From: Onchidella celtica
Lineage: Eukaryota; Mollusca; Gastropoda; Systellommatophora; Onchidiidae
Assembly (NCBI GenBank): GCA_963931925.1
Contig: OZ007567.1
Coordinates: forward strand, 78,542,686-78,606,685
Length of the DNA stretch: 64,000 nt
Direction: 5' to 3'
Within the stretch, counting starts at the first letter, position 1. Each line of letters starts with the position of its first letter. The notes under the pieces are model-generated. The model saw only the letters and a list, made by a program, of their open reading frames with translations, had not been told where the DNA came from and did no database searches. This document shows, one piece after another, positions 37,712 to 49,679 of this stretch. A program made the position numbers and the translations under genes.

Positions 37712-39175
37712 TATATAGGAATGAATAACTTCTCTGCACAGAGCGAGATGTTGCATGTTATAGCCAAGGATTTAAGGTTTTCTTAATTGTCAGTGGTAAT
37801 TGCAAAATGTTGTCATGTCACCAGTTCGTCACATATTTGTACCATCCTCTCAAATCATGAGTGTTCGAGTTAATTTCAAATGCTGTTGACCCTGCAGAGA
37901 AATTTGAGACACAGCACGTTCGTTGACTATTCGCGTGGAGCGAATGTCAAAATACCATAACGATACAGGCAAAGTGGTATAGATCATGTCCACACATTGA
38001 CGAAAACACTAAAGAAACTTTAAAATCCGTTATGTCACATCTTAAGTGGACTGATCGTCGAATGAAAGCCATGTTCACAAAATGAAAAGGCACACAGGGG
38101 ATTATATTGCCGTCCAGAGGCAGAGGGACGTGACTGACAGCATGGCCTTTTTCTACTTTGTTGTCTCTATGAACTTGTCTCATACATTTCTTTTATTTAT
38201 ATCTTGCATTGGAAAAATGCATCAGACGCCAGGGAACTATCATACAAACTTATAAAGAGCATTTATATAATATGTAGACTGGCTATGTCACACAAGTTTT
38301 TTTTTAGGTTTTTCTCAAAACTGTGAAATGGGCATTTACGTCGCTCTGCCTTTACATGCCAGTATACGTGTGTATTTTGGCTGAGTGTTGTACTTAATGT
38401 AGCTCGGTAATTTTGGTTGTTGTTGTTGTTGTTGTTATTGTTGTTGTTGTTGTACTCCTTTGGTTTTGCTTCTCTATTTCCACATGAATTAAACCATGCT
38501 TTCAGCAACATCTTGCGGAAACTGTGTCTTGGGGCAATGGCAATCTCGGAATTTGTAACACTGCCCCAAATAAAGATTAAGTAAACGGGAGAGCGATAAA
38601 GTACAAATTAGACTATTTTTACAGCAGGCCATTACTTTAAGTGTGCATGCAATAAGTGCAAGCTGGGCCCGAGGCCCTGCTGATAGCGCAATCAGCAGCT
38701 AGAGCGAGTATTTCCCCGCTGACCAGGGATGTAAGCCACCGTGATGGAGGTTTCATGGCTCGAGCTGACACCACTAATGAGGACCATTAAAATCTTATCC
38801 CAGCAAGAACAATAACAGACCACCGACAGGTCGTCAACATCGCGCCTGTCAGATTGGGGGTTGCTCTTGATAAGCTGGATAAGACTCATGTCGTTTTATC
38901 TATTCTTTTAAATGTGTGATTCTTTGCTCTGGCCCTTGTTTGTATTTACTTCTCTCGTATTGTTTAATATATCACCGGTCGAGGGTATCACGAGGAGTCT
39001 TGGTTTTTGTGACACACGTTGGGTTCCCGATATCCATTTTTTTTCATTCGTGTCATTCGCTTATAAATTACGTCGTGTTTATATCATTTCTTGTCCGGTG
39101 TGCCAGAAAGTAATTGTTATCGAAATTGCTCATAAACTGTCCATTTCCATTATTATGAACGATGAAGACGCAAAG
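37712..39175. other. Non-coding DNA with a palindrome and a TTG run
   Basis: A (TTG)n run lies at about 38418-38453 and gives a poly-Asn frame on the minus strand. At 38677-38698 there is a perfect 8-bp-arm palindrome CTGCTGAT/ATCAGCAG with a 6-base loop. It sits at the start of a roughly 230-bp moderately GC-rich block (38660-38890) that could be a conserved non-coding element. Confidence 0.4.
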
Positions 39176-39356
39176 CTGGGTTCTCACGTGTACAGAAACG
39201 GAAACGGCAACGGAAACGTTAAAAACCTTTAAAGTAGTGAAATAGAAAGAATACCATTTCCGTACACATGGATGGAAACACTCTTTCGTTCTACTATTTG
39301 ATGGATTTTGACGTTTCCCTTTTGCCGTTTCCGCTCCCGTGCACATAAAAAACCAG
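39176..39356. mobile_element. Foldback-type MITE (181 bp)
   Basis: The two halves are diverged inverted copies over about 75 bases each. Both start CTGG, and both contain GAAACGG..A and GGAAACGT when read inward. No clear target duplication is visible. It is probably an aged foldback MITE of unknown superfamily. Confidence 0.55.
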
Positions 39357-39948
39357 TTTAAGTATGACATTTTTTAACATGTAGTGATTCTTGTAAAAGT
39401 TTCTCATCAGGTAGACCTACTGCAGTCAATATGATAACCTTAATTAAATCTCATTTCTTTTGCACCTTTCTTATCCCTGCATCTAAAGGCAGTGAACCAT
39501 CCTGAATGAAAGTACCGGTATATGGGTTTTCGTGCTTTGGTGCTGACACAATGTAGTTATGTTTTTTACTCCTGCTTGAAACGTGACATCATCAGACTGA
39601 ATCAGTATGGATTTTTCCCCCCTTCTTCTACATTTCCCCCGCGTGTGAGAGCTGGACAATTTTACGATTATCATTTTCTCTCCTGGAAACCGCTCTGCCA
39701 ATCTTTAGATCCAGATTAGCCGTGAAACAATCCGTTAATTATAGTATTTAACCTGCATATGACGCCCTAGACGGAAGAGTGTCTGTTTACAATATCAGTC
39801 AATCAGAGAGCCCGTTACATTCGTCGCCCGGGAGAGACGGGAGAATCTTCTTCCCCTTTCCCATTGGTGAACGGGGCAAATCGGCTTCCGGTTGACGGGG
39901 GTGGTTTGGGGTCAGTCTTTTTGATGGCGCATTCCTGTTGTTCGTGTG
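39357..39948. other. Non-coding DNA, GC-richer to the right
   Basis: Positions about 39765-39930 are GC-rich and contain CAATCAGAG and CCCATTGGTG (CCAAT-box-like words) and GTCGCCCGGGAGAGACGGGAGA. This could be promoter-like, but there is no gene evidence on either side apart from the small frame at 39949-40230. Confidence 0.3.
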
Positions 39949-40230
39949 TCATCGTAAATTGCTGTAGAATTCGGCGAGCTTCATAACCCTGTCGGATAGA
40001 CTCTTAGCCCCAGTCATTGATTTATTGCCTTCAGCTTCCGAGGGGGTGCTAAAATGACCGAAATTATTGGATCGTCTCAGTCGGTGGTTTTCCGTTTTGT
40101 TTGCAGTGCCAATTGGGGACAGTCCATCACTTCCGGGCGTCCAGGGTCTGACGAAGATTAGTTTGCCATTTTGGCTTAAATTTATGGAGAATTGATTACT
40201 TATTTTTGAGTTTTGTTGAAGCAAAGACAT
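39949..40230 (-). CDS. Hypothetical small protein or first exon
   Basis: A 93-codon frame starts at an ATG (40230-40228) preceded by an in-frame TAA seven codons upstream and ends in TGA at 39949. The product is basic and polar (SLLQQNSKISNQF near the start, AKSLSDRVMKLAEFYSNLR at the end), with no signal peptide, membrane segment or known domain. It overlaps the edge of a GC-rich block, and its codon composition looks less AT-driven than neighbouring chance frames. A frame of this length is expected by chance many times in a window this size, so the call is weak. It could also be transposon-derived. Confidence 0.22.
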   Translation of the reverse strand: MSLLQQNSKISNQFSINLSQNGKLIFVRPWTPGSDGLSPIGTANKTENHRLRRSNNFGHFSTPSEAEGNKSMTGAKSLSDRVMKLAEFYSNLR

Positions 40231-41129
40231 TGTGAACTGGATGTAAACTTTTTATCTCCTCTTGTAAGGTGAAAAAGGGGGGCTAGTTACAATGTACATG
40301 GAAAACTACATAGAGGAAGATCTGGTACCCATGGTTCAATGGTTCAATGGTTCATTGTCAGAGTTACCAGTTAGCGCGACGAAGTGCCGAAGTCTGGCCT
40401 ATTCTCTGGCAACTCAATCTAGAAGAACTCGCACTAATGGAATTGCACTCACTCCCTCGCTATTTAGGTCCTGTATTTCTCCTACCGGCAAGAATCCTGA
40501 ATGGCATAGCGGGGAGAAGGGACTGGAATGGTCCCTGCAGCCACAAGGCACAGCTAAAACTGAAACTGAGCACCATATTTTAAAAAATCCTGCAACAGCT
40601 GAGCTATTTGTACGTAATTTATCCTCTATATTAGAGTCCACATTGGGTAGATAATATTTCACAAGTTTAAGTGTGTATATTTTTTGAAGATCCAAATCAC
40701 AGAAATCAGTGTCACTACGTGCAGATCTATATGAATTATTATAATCATCTAATCCGAACTAACTCAAATTTGGACATGTTGGATATAGCTCGTTACAGCA
40801 CATGGGTGCGATAATAGATAAATCAGAAAAAAACATTTAGCTCAAGATAAATCCCCATTTTAATATTCATACGCAGAACTTCTGGGCGGATCCCTGCCTT
40901 GTTTTCCTACAGTTATCTTCTACTTGCCGAGTCATAACTCAAACTCATGTTGATGACTTCAAGTTACTGCAGTGCATGTACTGTGAGGGCAAAATCGATG
41001 CCTTTGTTTGCTACAGTGTTGGTATTTGAGTTTTTTGCAAACCGTGTAATGACGCAATTACATACTTTTTTTGTTCTCATGTTTGTTCTCGTTATTACTG
41101 GTTGATAACCTTGGAGACGTTGTTGTCCT
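40231..41129. other. Non-coding DNA, no gene recognised
   Basis: At 40332-40356 the word TGGTTCAA is repeated three times. Overlapping frames at 40292-40695 on both strands are unrecognised and none is clearly coding. Confidence 0.35.
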
Positions 41130-41363
41130 TGCTGCTGCTGAGGATGACGATGATATCATTGGTACTGTGGTGATGAAGATGATGATGATGATGATGGTGG
41201 TGATGATGAAGATGGTTGTGGTGGTGGTGGAAATGAATATAGTGATGATGACCGCCTTGATGGTTATGGTGATGATGATGATAATGATAATGATGAAGGT
41301 GAGAGCGGTGGTAGTGATGATAGTGATGGCGATGATGGTGATGATGAAGATGATGATGCAGTA
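41130..41363 (+). repeat. (GATG)/(GAT) imperfect trinucleotide tract
   Basis: Mixed GAT, GTG and GATG words over about 230 bases. The Met/Val-rich and Ile/Thr-rich frames on either strand are artefacts. Confidence 0.9.
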
Positions 41364-41770
41364 TTGAAATTGCCCTGTGATATTATGTAAGTTAGCTCTA
41401 TCCAACTTGAGCAGTGAAACCCTTGTTTCATGTATTAAAACCTTTGCAAAGGGACTAAGGGAAAACAGATTTGAGATGAAAACTTGTAGCACACTATTTA
41501 AGGTCAACTTTTGCAGCAATCTATGTTTCATTAGCAACTTCATTACTTACTAAATAAGTCTTCGCCGACAGTAAGGCTAACTGCTTGCACAACTTCGCCT
41601 CTTATCTATATAAACATTATACGTGTACTAATGAAGTGCTTGGCATTTCCCTACCTACCACGTCAACACTAACCTATACAGTGCCAAGTGTTTCTACCTC
41701 GGGGAGCTGTCCGTTACAGCCACATCTGAGGGAAAAACCACTTACAAAGTCCCACATCTGGTCCCAACAG
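41364..41770. other. Non-coding DNA, no gene recognised
   Basis: AT-rich with no recognised feature. Confidence 0.4.
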
Positions 41771-41855
41771 TTAACGATTTTCAATTTCTCCAGCCCTTTT
41801 GCTCCAGATCTTTATGTTGTACTTGGGGTTGGAGGTATTTTTGTGTGATAATCTT
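41771..41855 (+). repeat. Dispersed repeat, copy 1
   Basis: About 80 bases, including TTTTCAATTTCTC, CCCTTTTGC, CTTTATGTT and GGGGTTGG, match 47781-47860 in the same orientation with moderate divergence. This is probably a fragment of an unidentified transposon. Confidence 0.7.
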
Positions 41856-43318
41856 TGTCGGTGCCCTTAATTCGACACAGGTTATTTCAAATTATCCCCT
41901 TCCCCTCTTCCCCCCCCCTCCCCTCTTCCTAATTCCCCCCCCCCCCCCATTTTTAAATCTACAAAAACCTTCACCAGAAAAGGCTAAATAGCTGTGGATC
42001 CCAAAGTAGAATACAAAACGCAATTTCAAGAAAAAGAAAGTTTTGCTGGTTGTAGTTTAATTTTTTCTCAAATGTTTTAAACATTACCTTGGCAGTTTTG
42101 CTTGTTTTGTGGGCCGGAGCAGCGGCCAATGAAGCACCAGCCAATGTGAGTAAATTATAGAAAGAGAATTAGCTATTTTAGACCATAATTATGTCCTCAT
42201 AGTTGCCTTGTTCCATATTTTGGCAGATATTTGCCTTACTATTGAGAAGGGGCTGCTCATTACAGTACGATGTTCATTTACATTTCAGAGAAGCCGAAAC
42301 ACTCATCCGTTGTCGTCCTCATTATCACTAATATCATCGTCATTGTAGTTCTAGATATACGTTTGGTGGTTGTAATTCTTGCAGCAGCCTCTGCTGTTGC
42401 TGTTGCTGCACTGTTTTTGTTGCTGCTGTTGTTGTTGTTGTTGTTGTTGGAGACTCTTTTTAACTTCTTGGTTCCCGTTCCAAATTGTCCAGGGTAAAGA
42501 CGGTACGATAGTATAAACACACGTACGGTAATAAATCAGTCTTTAGCTTGCTCTGTAAGCTTTAAAAACTACACACTTTGTCCGCAGATTCAAAACTGGA
42601 CGTTCAGGAATAGGTGAATGTGAATAACACCAACTGATAAAACTGTTCCAAGAATTTTACCATCTGGTTTTGTTTCAGTCTTGCTCTTCAAAAAAAAAAA
42701 ATAATTAAGAAATACAAACAGAATTTAAAATCTTTACCTGTACTTCACAAAAATTACAAAGGGCTCTCAGCAGGGCTTGGAACAATTAAATACCCCCCCC
42801 CCCCTCCCCAATCCAAAAAAGAGAGAAGTTGTATGTCGCAAAGCCTTGGATTAAAAACAAAACAATGAGGAAACGCTACAACAAATCACAAAAGTATTAG
42901 AAAGAAAAAAGAAAAGGAAATGGAGAAAGAATAGGGGCTTCGCAGCATAACAACGTCCGTTTCTCTTTGTTTGTAGCGCAACACGACGGACTGTAGTAAC
43001 CACGTTATTCTTAATAAAACTGTTCCTTACCTGAACCAGAGCCCCAGCCACCAGTGATGTAAAGAGAAATACCAACTGTTTGGCGTTGATAGCCTGTACT
43101 GGATATACCTGTCTACAAACCTATACAACATTAACCAGGACATTAGCTTGTTTAATGCCTCCATCTCACCACCCACCATATCAGCACTTAATATTGTCTC
43201 CACTGTTTTGTTGTTTTCCAACATTAAGGGCTTTTCTGTTGAGGCAGATGTCGGTGTGTTTCACTGTTGTCATCAAAATTGAGATTTAGACTCTCATGCC
43301 ATGTTCCACCGCCATTTT
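41856..43318. other. Non-coding DNA with C-runs and GTT/GCT tract
   Basis: C-runs lie at 41903-41949 and 42793-42808 and a GTTGTTGTT/GCTGCTG tract at about 42378-42451. An A-run lies near 42691. No gene is recognised. Confidence 0.4.
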
Positions 43319-43326
43319 GAATAAAG

Positions 43327-44454
43327 CAGGGCCTGGGTGAGATTTTGTAGGCCCTTGGGCTACAGATACTGTGAGGCCTCCAATAATCTTATTATTATAA
43401 AAGTGAACTTTGGCGGATATGTTAGCCTACTTCTCCGTTAATACTTGGCCCACATGCTTCAAATTTTACAGACGACGACAGTATCTACGTACCCAGGTTT
43501 TCGTTACATAAAACATACGAAAACTCCTGTCCCCGAATTCATCAAAATAGATTTTTTCGGTCATTCTATTTTAATTCACCATTTTGAGTGAACCGGAAGA
43601 ATGATACCATTGTCAATGAACCGGAAGAGCGATCTGATTTCTTACCATAACTGAGCTTAGAGGGTGAACCTGTAAGCAGATAAAACTTCGCGATTACGAC
43701 ATCAAAAATTATGAAATTTGGTGTACTGCATCTACTTTTGACGAAGAGTTATGTGGACACATTTCATTTTGAACAAAAATCAGCCTTTACTATTATTTAC
43801 ATTTTAAAAATTTGAGCCGCATAAACAGAGACGCATTTTCATCGGATAGAATCGAAAAGTGTGACCGGAAATGGTGTCCTTGACCTCTCTTTTAACATTG
43901 ATGGTTGAAAATCAACGTATCACATCTATGTATTTCTACGTGAAATTGTGTTGTAACAGTAAGTTGTATTAGACATTGCATTTAATCCAAAGGCCGTTTT
44001 AATGTAGCCTAGCTCTAGATATGCGGTTTGGGCTTGGTACATGGGAATTTGCAAGATTTATCTTGTGCGGGTTGGCTAGTAATTAATAAAAGCACGAAAT
44101 TCGGATTCTTGAAATCAATTTATTCAACTCCACATCATAATGTCAACATTAGACCCTCGTAGATGGGTGCAAGTAACACAACATAAAGGATAGGGGCATT
44201 GTATATTTTCAAAGCTAAAATGCGTTTTTGAAATATTAAATTTATTTGTCAAGTTTAACAAAATTAAACTTCAGACATTCGCTTTGTGTAGTTTCTCGGT
44301 AACAAATTTCTCCAAAACATCAGTAAATTGTAAAATCAAAGTTGAAATAAGGTTTTGATATTTATAATTTTTACTAATTTAATCTGTGGAGGCCCTCAGC
44401 TGGCCGAAGCCCCTGGGCTACAGCCTATAAAGCCCATGCCTCAATCCAGCCTAT
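43327..44454. mobile_element. hAT-like element, 1.13 kb, non-autonomous
   Basis: An 8-bp duplication GAATAAAG (43319-43326 and 44455-44462) flanks the element. The left end begins CAGGGCCTGGGTGAG and includes GGCCCTTGGGCTACA and GAGGCCTCCA. The right end, in reverse complement, begins ATAGGCTGGATTGAGGCATG and includes TGTAGCCCAGGGGC and AGGGCCTCCA. These are diverged inverted copies over about 70 bases. CAGGGCC(T/G)GG-type ends occur in hAT elements. The interior has no recognisable transposase. It contains two TGAACCGGAAGA words (43589 and 43618) and a third ACCGGAA near 43863, which match the ETS-factor consensus. Confidence 0.75.
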
Positions 44455-44526
44455 GAATAAAGTAATTTTAAAACTTGGGAATGCGTAAGTGCTGTGAGGT
44501 TAATGAAACCAACAAATTGTCCACGG

Positions 44527-44829
44527 TTTTACAAACTATTTTTCTCCCACATACGTGGGGAAAGGGTGGCTAAATATTATAAATGTTGTAGTATGCTACA
44601 TAAGCATGATAATGTGCTGTTGTTGGCTGTGATCATATATAGCAGCATCTAGTACTGGGTCAAAGAAACAAAGAAATGATCTATAGATTTACAACCTACT
44701 TTTCTCGCATATTGCGCAGGGAGAGGGTAGCTAAATATTATAAATATGACAGTATGCTAAAAAAAAAAGCGTGATAATGTGCTGTTATTGGCTGTTATCA
44801 TGATTATATCGTTAGCATCTAGTACCCGG
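44527..44829 (+). repeat. Tandem duplication, 161-bp period
   Basis: The copies start at 44527 and 44688 and share TTTACAA.CTA.TTTTCTC, GGCTAAATATTATAAAT, GTATGCTA, CATGATAATGTGCTGTT and GCATCTAGTAC. Divergence is moderate, so the duplication is not recent. Confidence 0.85.
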
Positions 44830-46300
44830 AGACAATGGATATGTTTTGTAAATGTATCGTGGGTCATGAACCTAAATGTGTTACGTTTAATTTAATCACT
44901 GCTTTTAAATGCCGGTAGAGATATCCAAGACACGAATGTGTGACTTTACTTCATAACCCAGTAAAACGATTCATGTGACCGTGTTGAAGTTATTGCAGTT
45001 ATTTGAATTTTCATTAAGTTTGCAAATTTCAAACCCGTTTCTTTTTCAATTTGACTATTTTGGACATAAAACATTTGCCAATCCTCGATCTGCAGTGTTT
45101 TGAGAAAAGATCTGTTTTACTTCTTACAAGCGGTCTTTTGAAACTGATAACAAATGTGAAGAGCATAACATTGGCAATATAAAGTGAAATAAGCCATTAA
45201 AACACTAGTGTCTAATCTTTGCTGTTGAATAATATGCTAAGCCGCATAAGTCTTGCAACAAACTTTAAATGGCTGTAACTTTTAAACGAATTGGGTTAAT
45301 ACAAAAAATGTTAAAAAATGAAATAACAAAAATTGTTCCCATGAAATAATTTTTTTTGATTTTTCTAATGACTTGATGCCCCATCTTGGACAACCAAACA
45401 ACAAGTTTCAGAACCATTATGAGGTTTCAGCCTGTCGGGTCAAGTGTTTGAATGTTTCTATCTTGCCTGAAATGCTCATTTAGATCTTGTTCATTTGTGG
45501 AATCAATATAACTTGAATGAAAAATGACAAGGCTTTTTATTTCATTCAGTTATCTCCAACGGTTCAAAAGTTACAGACGTTTAAAAGTTTGTTCCAAGAC
45601 TTATGGGGCCTGGTATACAGCCATTACGTATTGCAGAGTTTCTCTATGGCTTCTCAGCCTGGCAGGCGGGGGGGAAAAAAAGCAAAGTTTATAACGACCT
45701 GTTGCTTTTTAGATCATAAGGCAATTCAGCGGAAAGGTTAAATTGAACTTGATGAATCAAGAACAAATTGAAATGGCGAGAAAACAAATGTAAGAGAACA
45801 AAAAAAAGCGGCGAGAGAGCTCGGGAACTTCAGGACGTTTACAGGAAAATTGCAGTGTCAAATAATAATGGCCCCTGATGTTATAACAAGCAATAAAGTG
45901 GCTGACTGTGGATTGCAGTTCAAGTCTGAGGCAATAGGCGATGACAATATCGATGGGCGGTCGTTGCTATGGCAAAGTATGATACAGGCAAAGTAGTTTT
46001 GTATTGTGTGTCCATTTCCAATGCTAGAGACAATCCGTTTTTGTTTGTTTGTTTGTTATTGTTGTTGTTGCTTTTTTTGACGATGAAGTCATTACAGTTC
46101 ATTACAGTTCACGTAGAAACAGGAAGTTCATCTTCTCTCCCTTCAGTTTTTTTCAAAAGGTTAACACAACTTAGGGTTCAGATTTTGACAGAGAGAATGA
46201 TCACTGCAAGCAAAAAGTCAAAACATCGTTAAAACTTTAAATCTTCCCACAAGTGCCGATTTCGTCAGTTACTAAGCAAGAATTACTTTCAGGCTCTTGG
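44830..46300. other. Non-coding DNA, no gene recognised
   Basis: AT-rich sequence. No open frame resembles a known protein. A TTG run occurs near 46043-46070. Confidence 0.4.
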
Positions 46301-46305
46301 CGTAT

Positions 46306-46485
46306 TGAGTCAAGTCTGCTTCGGTTTTGGTGTGAAATGTGAACTATTGAGTTAAACGGGACCTCCCGCACTGGTGAGGCCGGAACAAGTCTGTCTCACC
46401 GGTTCGGGCGTTTCAAAACTGTCCTGAGTCAGAAGAGAAACTTCTAGCATTGAGTCATAACAGAAGAAAAACAGACTTTGACTCA
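46306..46485. promoter_or_regulatory. Candidate enhancer: four AP-1 sites in 180 bp
   Basis: Perfect TGA(G/C)TCA words occur at 46306-46312, 46425-46431, 46451-46457 and 46479-46485. This heptamer class is expected about eight times in 64 kb, so four within 180 bases is far above chance. AP-1 (Jun/Fos) and related bZIP proteins bind it. No adjacent gene is visible, so the target is unknown. Confidence 0.4.
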
Positions 46486-47780
46486 GTGTACCAACAGTCT
46501 AAGTGTTGTTCTGAAAACCTGTTGAAATTTTCTCTCAGTCGCAAATTATTCTAGCTAGAGCCTAGGAAGTTCAAAGCACTGAAAAGAACAGGATCAAGGC
46601 TTTAATCACCAGCACAGGAGCACAGGTGAAATGTATGTGTTAGTTTTTCAATTCTTTACGGCTGGTGGTGAGCTTGTAAAAGTCATCATTGCATGTCTAC
46701 GCAACAGGGAGCTCTATGCATTGCGCATTGTACGGTAAAGCTGATTTAATGTGCTTGTTTTTTCAGTTACCGCGTGGGGTAAAGGCAATGTGTGACATTC
46801 TTAAAGTTTAGAAAGAATTGAGGAAAAAAGAGGGGAGGAACACGAGTGCCATACGCTAGGAATAACATAATGATAAGAAGTTATTTGTTTTGTGTTCGTT
46901 CTTTTGTTGTTGTTGTAGTTGTTGTTGTTTTTATCCTCTTTGAGCTTTAACAAGTAAAGAAAAGAATTTCATCAAAGGTTAACAGAAACATTATGTCTTC
47001 AAGTGAATAATTCGTGTTTACAAAAAAGAAGCGTTTGCTTGTTATTAATTTCAAACCAGTTACATGACTGGTCAAGTGAGCTGTCCCATCTCGTAAAGTC
47101 GTGCCTTGGCCGATGATCTTTCAAGTTCAATCTGTAAGTTATTAAACACTACAGTCTGCATACAGATCAAAACATCCACTACACAAAGTTTCAAATGTTT
47201 ATAGGTATAGAACTTCATGGTATTCCACACGTCAGTTTGTGATTTTTTGGTTTAAACACATCAAAGAATTAAAACTGTCCGTTCATCATTTTCATTCGAC
47301 AATACTTTAGACACGGTTCGATTGTAAGCGTAAGTACATTGTCCTAATAATTGCACGCGTACAAACAAAAGCTTATCAAACAAAAATTTCTTGTCCTGCT
47401 CGCCGTTCTTTCCCAATCATCATAAAAGTCTAACAGACAAGTGTTCTAACAGGCACGCGACGCCACCCGCTGCGCGTCCTGATTGGTGGAATGTAAACAA
47501 GATGGCAACATGACGCAATTGATGACAGCTGTGCTTGCTGTTCCATACAACGTTTAGCTCTGGGCAACCTTCCTGACATGCTGTTATTATGCGAACGGCA
47601 GTAAACTAAGGCATGTCAAGTGGTACCTACTACTTGCTCGTAATCGCTGGGCTCAACTGCTTAACGGCAGGTTGTCAAACATTAAAATAATACACACTTT
47701 ATTCACCTTCAGGCTTGAAGTGGATCCGTTGTTTGTTTGCTGGGAATGCTGACACTACATGTGTAGTATTTTCAATATTG
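46486..47780. other. Non-coding DNA, no gene recognised
   Basis: A TTG run lies near 46905-46930. Positions about 47450-47540 are GC-richer, with GCGACGCCACC and GATTGGTGGAATG words. No gene structure is recognised. Confidence 0.35.
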
Positions 47781-47860
47781 TTAATGATTTTCAATTTCTC
47801 AGGCCCTTTTGCACTATAACTTTATGTTCTACTGGGGTTGGGGGGTACTTTTGCGTGAAT
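47781..47860 (+). repeat. Dispersed repeat, copy 2
   Basis: Matches 41771-41855 in the same orientation over about 80 bases, 6 kb away. Confidence 0.7.
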
Positions 47861-49369
47861 AGTTTTATTCATTGTTGTGTGTGCAATCTTGCCTCCTCGA
47901 GAAAATTAGGCTTGAACGTTTGTGTAAAGTCAGGGTTTTGTTCAATAGGCTTCAAAATCGAAACTTGCATAAAACTACCCACGAAAAATACACCCTATGA
48001 CACTTAAATTATAAATTAGCAGTGAGAGAATCACGTTCATGACAACCTCAAAATCGGCAAAATGGGGCATACAACAATATGACAATTACCCGTCGATATA
48101 TTGCGCTGCCTAGAACACTCATTGGAGGGATGAGATAACGAACGTTTTCACAGCTTTATTTCCTACAGCAACATGGAAATTCTTGACAGACAGAGCGAGG
48201 CTACAGAAGAACTCTAAAAGAAGATTACTCTCGTCAAAACCAGCGGCTCGGCTATTGACTTTCTCACCATCTATAGAGGCCGGGCCAGGCGAGGGTCTGA
48301 AGTCTATTTTGAACTCTCCGTTAGACTGTTGTATTTCCGTGTAAAGTATTACATTAAATTCATTTACTGACAATTTATGCTAAAATTATAAATAACTTAA
48401 GTTTACAGTACTAATTTGTTGTCCTAAAAAATATTAGATTTATTATTATCATTTTCATTGGTATAGAGTGCCGTTCTTAAAACGGTCACATAAACTATTT
48501 TCAATCATATACGAGATACAGGAAACCGAGACGATTCAATTCGCCAAATTCCGTCCGTCGACTTGCGCGTATAATCCATGTCGACAATGCAACAATTCGC
48601 ACCACACCCCTTCATAATTGAACGAAAAAGACTAGTACACAGAGCTCTGTGAATGGTACTCACCGCGTTTATACGCGCGCAAGTTGTGGACATATAATGA
48701 AAGAAGGAATGGTCCGTCTCGGTATTCTGTTTCTCGGATCATACTTTACCATTCTACTCAATGAAAATGGGTGTCTTTTTTTTTGGGTGGGGGGGGGGGG
48801 GGGGCTAAAAAAAAAAAGTCGTAAGCAATGATATTAAAGACTGGATTTTGTCCAAAATGGATGCATCCAGGTAACCTATCGTCAAAAAGAGAGGTAAGAC
48901 ACAAAGTTTCATAATTTTTGGTCACGTAATCATAAAATTTTAGGTGCTTAGACCCCTCTGGCTTCTTTATAGTATGATTACTGTTTCGCCAATTAAGTAA
49001 AGCTATGCAGAGAACCACTCTGAAATAGGAATCATCATGCTCTGATGGGAATCTAAATAACATCACATGGACTAATAACTGTTAGTATCATAGGGGCTGA
49101 TAAATGATAATATGTAGATAAGAAGGATATTATTGCACACCACAAACATAATATTAAACTACAATGTAAAGGCACAGAAAAGAGCGTTTCATGTGAAATG
49201 CCAGAAGACACAAATTTCTGCTCTTTACAACTTCTGAGGTTCCAGATTCATCCTGGCCCCAAGACCCTGTTGCACTCTGTTACGTGAGAAGGGTGTTTTT
49301 GCCAGCAGAACACAGGAAATGCAGATGAGTGTACTTTACCCAAGAGTGATTAAAATAATGCTAAACTAT
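47861..49369. other. Non-coding DNA, no gene recognised
   Basis: A G-run lies at 48787-48803, followed closely by an A-run. The minus-strand frame at 48119-48373 is unrecognised. Confidence 0.4.
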
Positions 49370-49370
49370 T

Positions 49371-49429
<59 letters not shown>

Positions 49430-49600
49430 CTCTCTCTCTCTGTCTCTGTCTCCCTGTATCCGTCTTGCATTCTCTCTGTGTCTTTCTCTCTCTTTCTCTC
49501 TGTCTCTCTACGTCTTTCTCTCTGTCTTTCTTCGTCTTTCTTTATGTCTTTCTCTGTCTGTCTGTGTCTCCCTTTCTCTTTCTCTCTTTCTCTACCCCCC
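49370..49600 (+). repeat. (CT)n-rich microsatellite
   Basis: CT repeats with TCTG, TTTC and TCCC interruptions, fading into C-rich sequence. Confidence 0.95.
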
Positions 49601-49679
49601 TCCCCCAGCCCCTCCCCACCAATCCTCCTCCTCTTTTCTCATTGCCTTCGTCTGCAGTTTTCTCCGATATATTAATTCT

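Noticed and set aside
38263-38511. Poly-asparagine protein on the minus strand
   Set aside because: The Asn run is the translation of a TTG repeat; flanking residues are unrecognisable.
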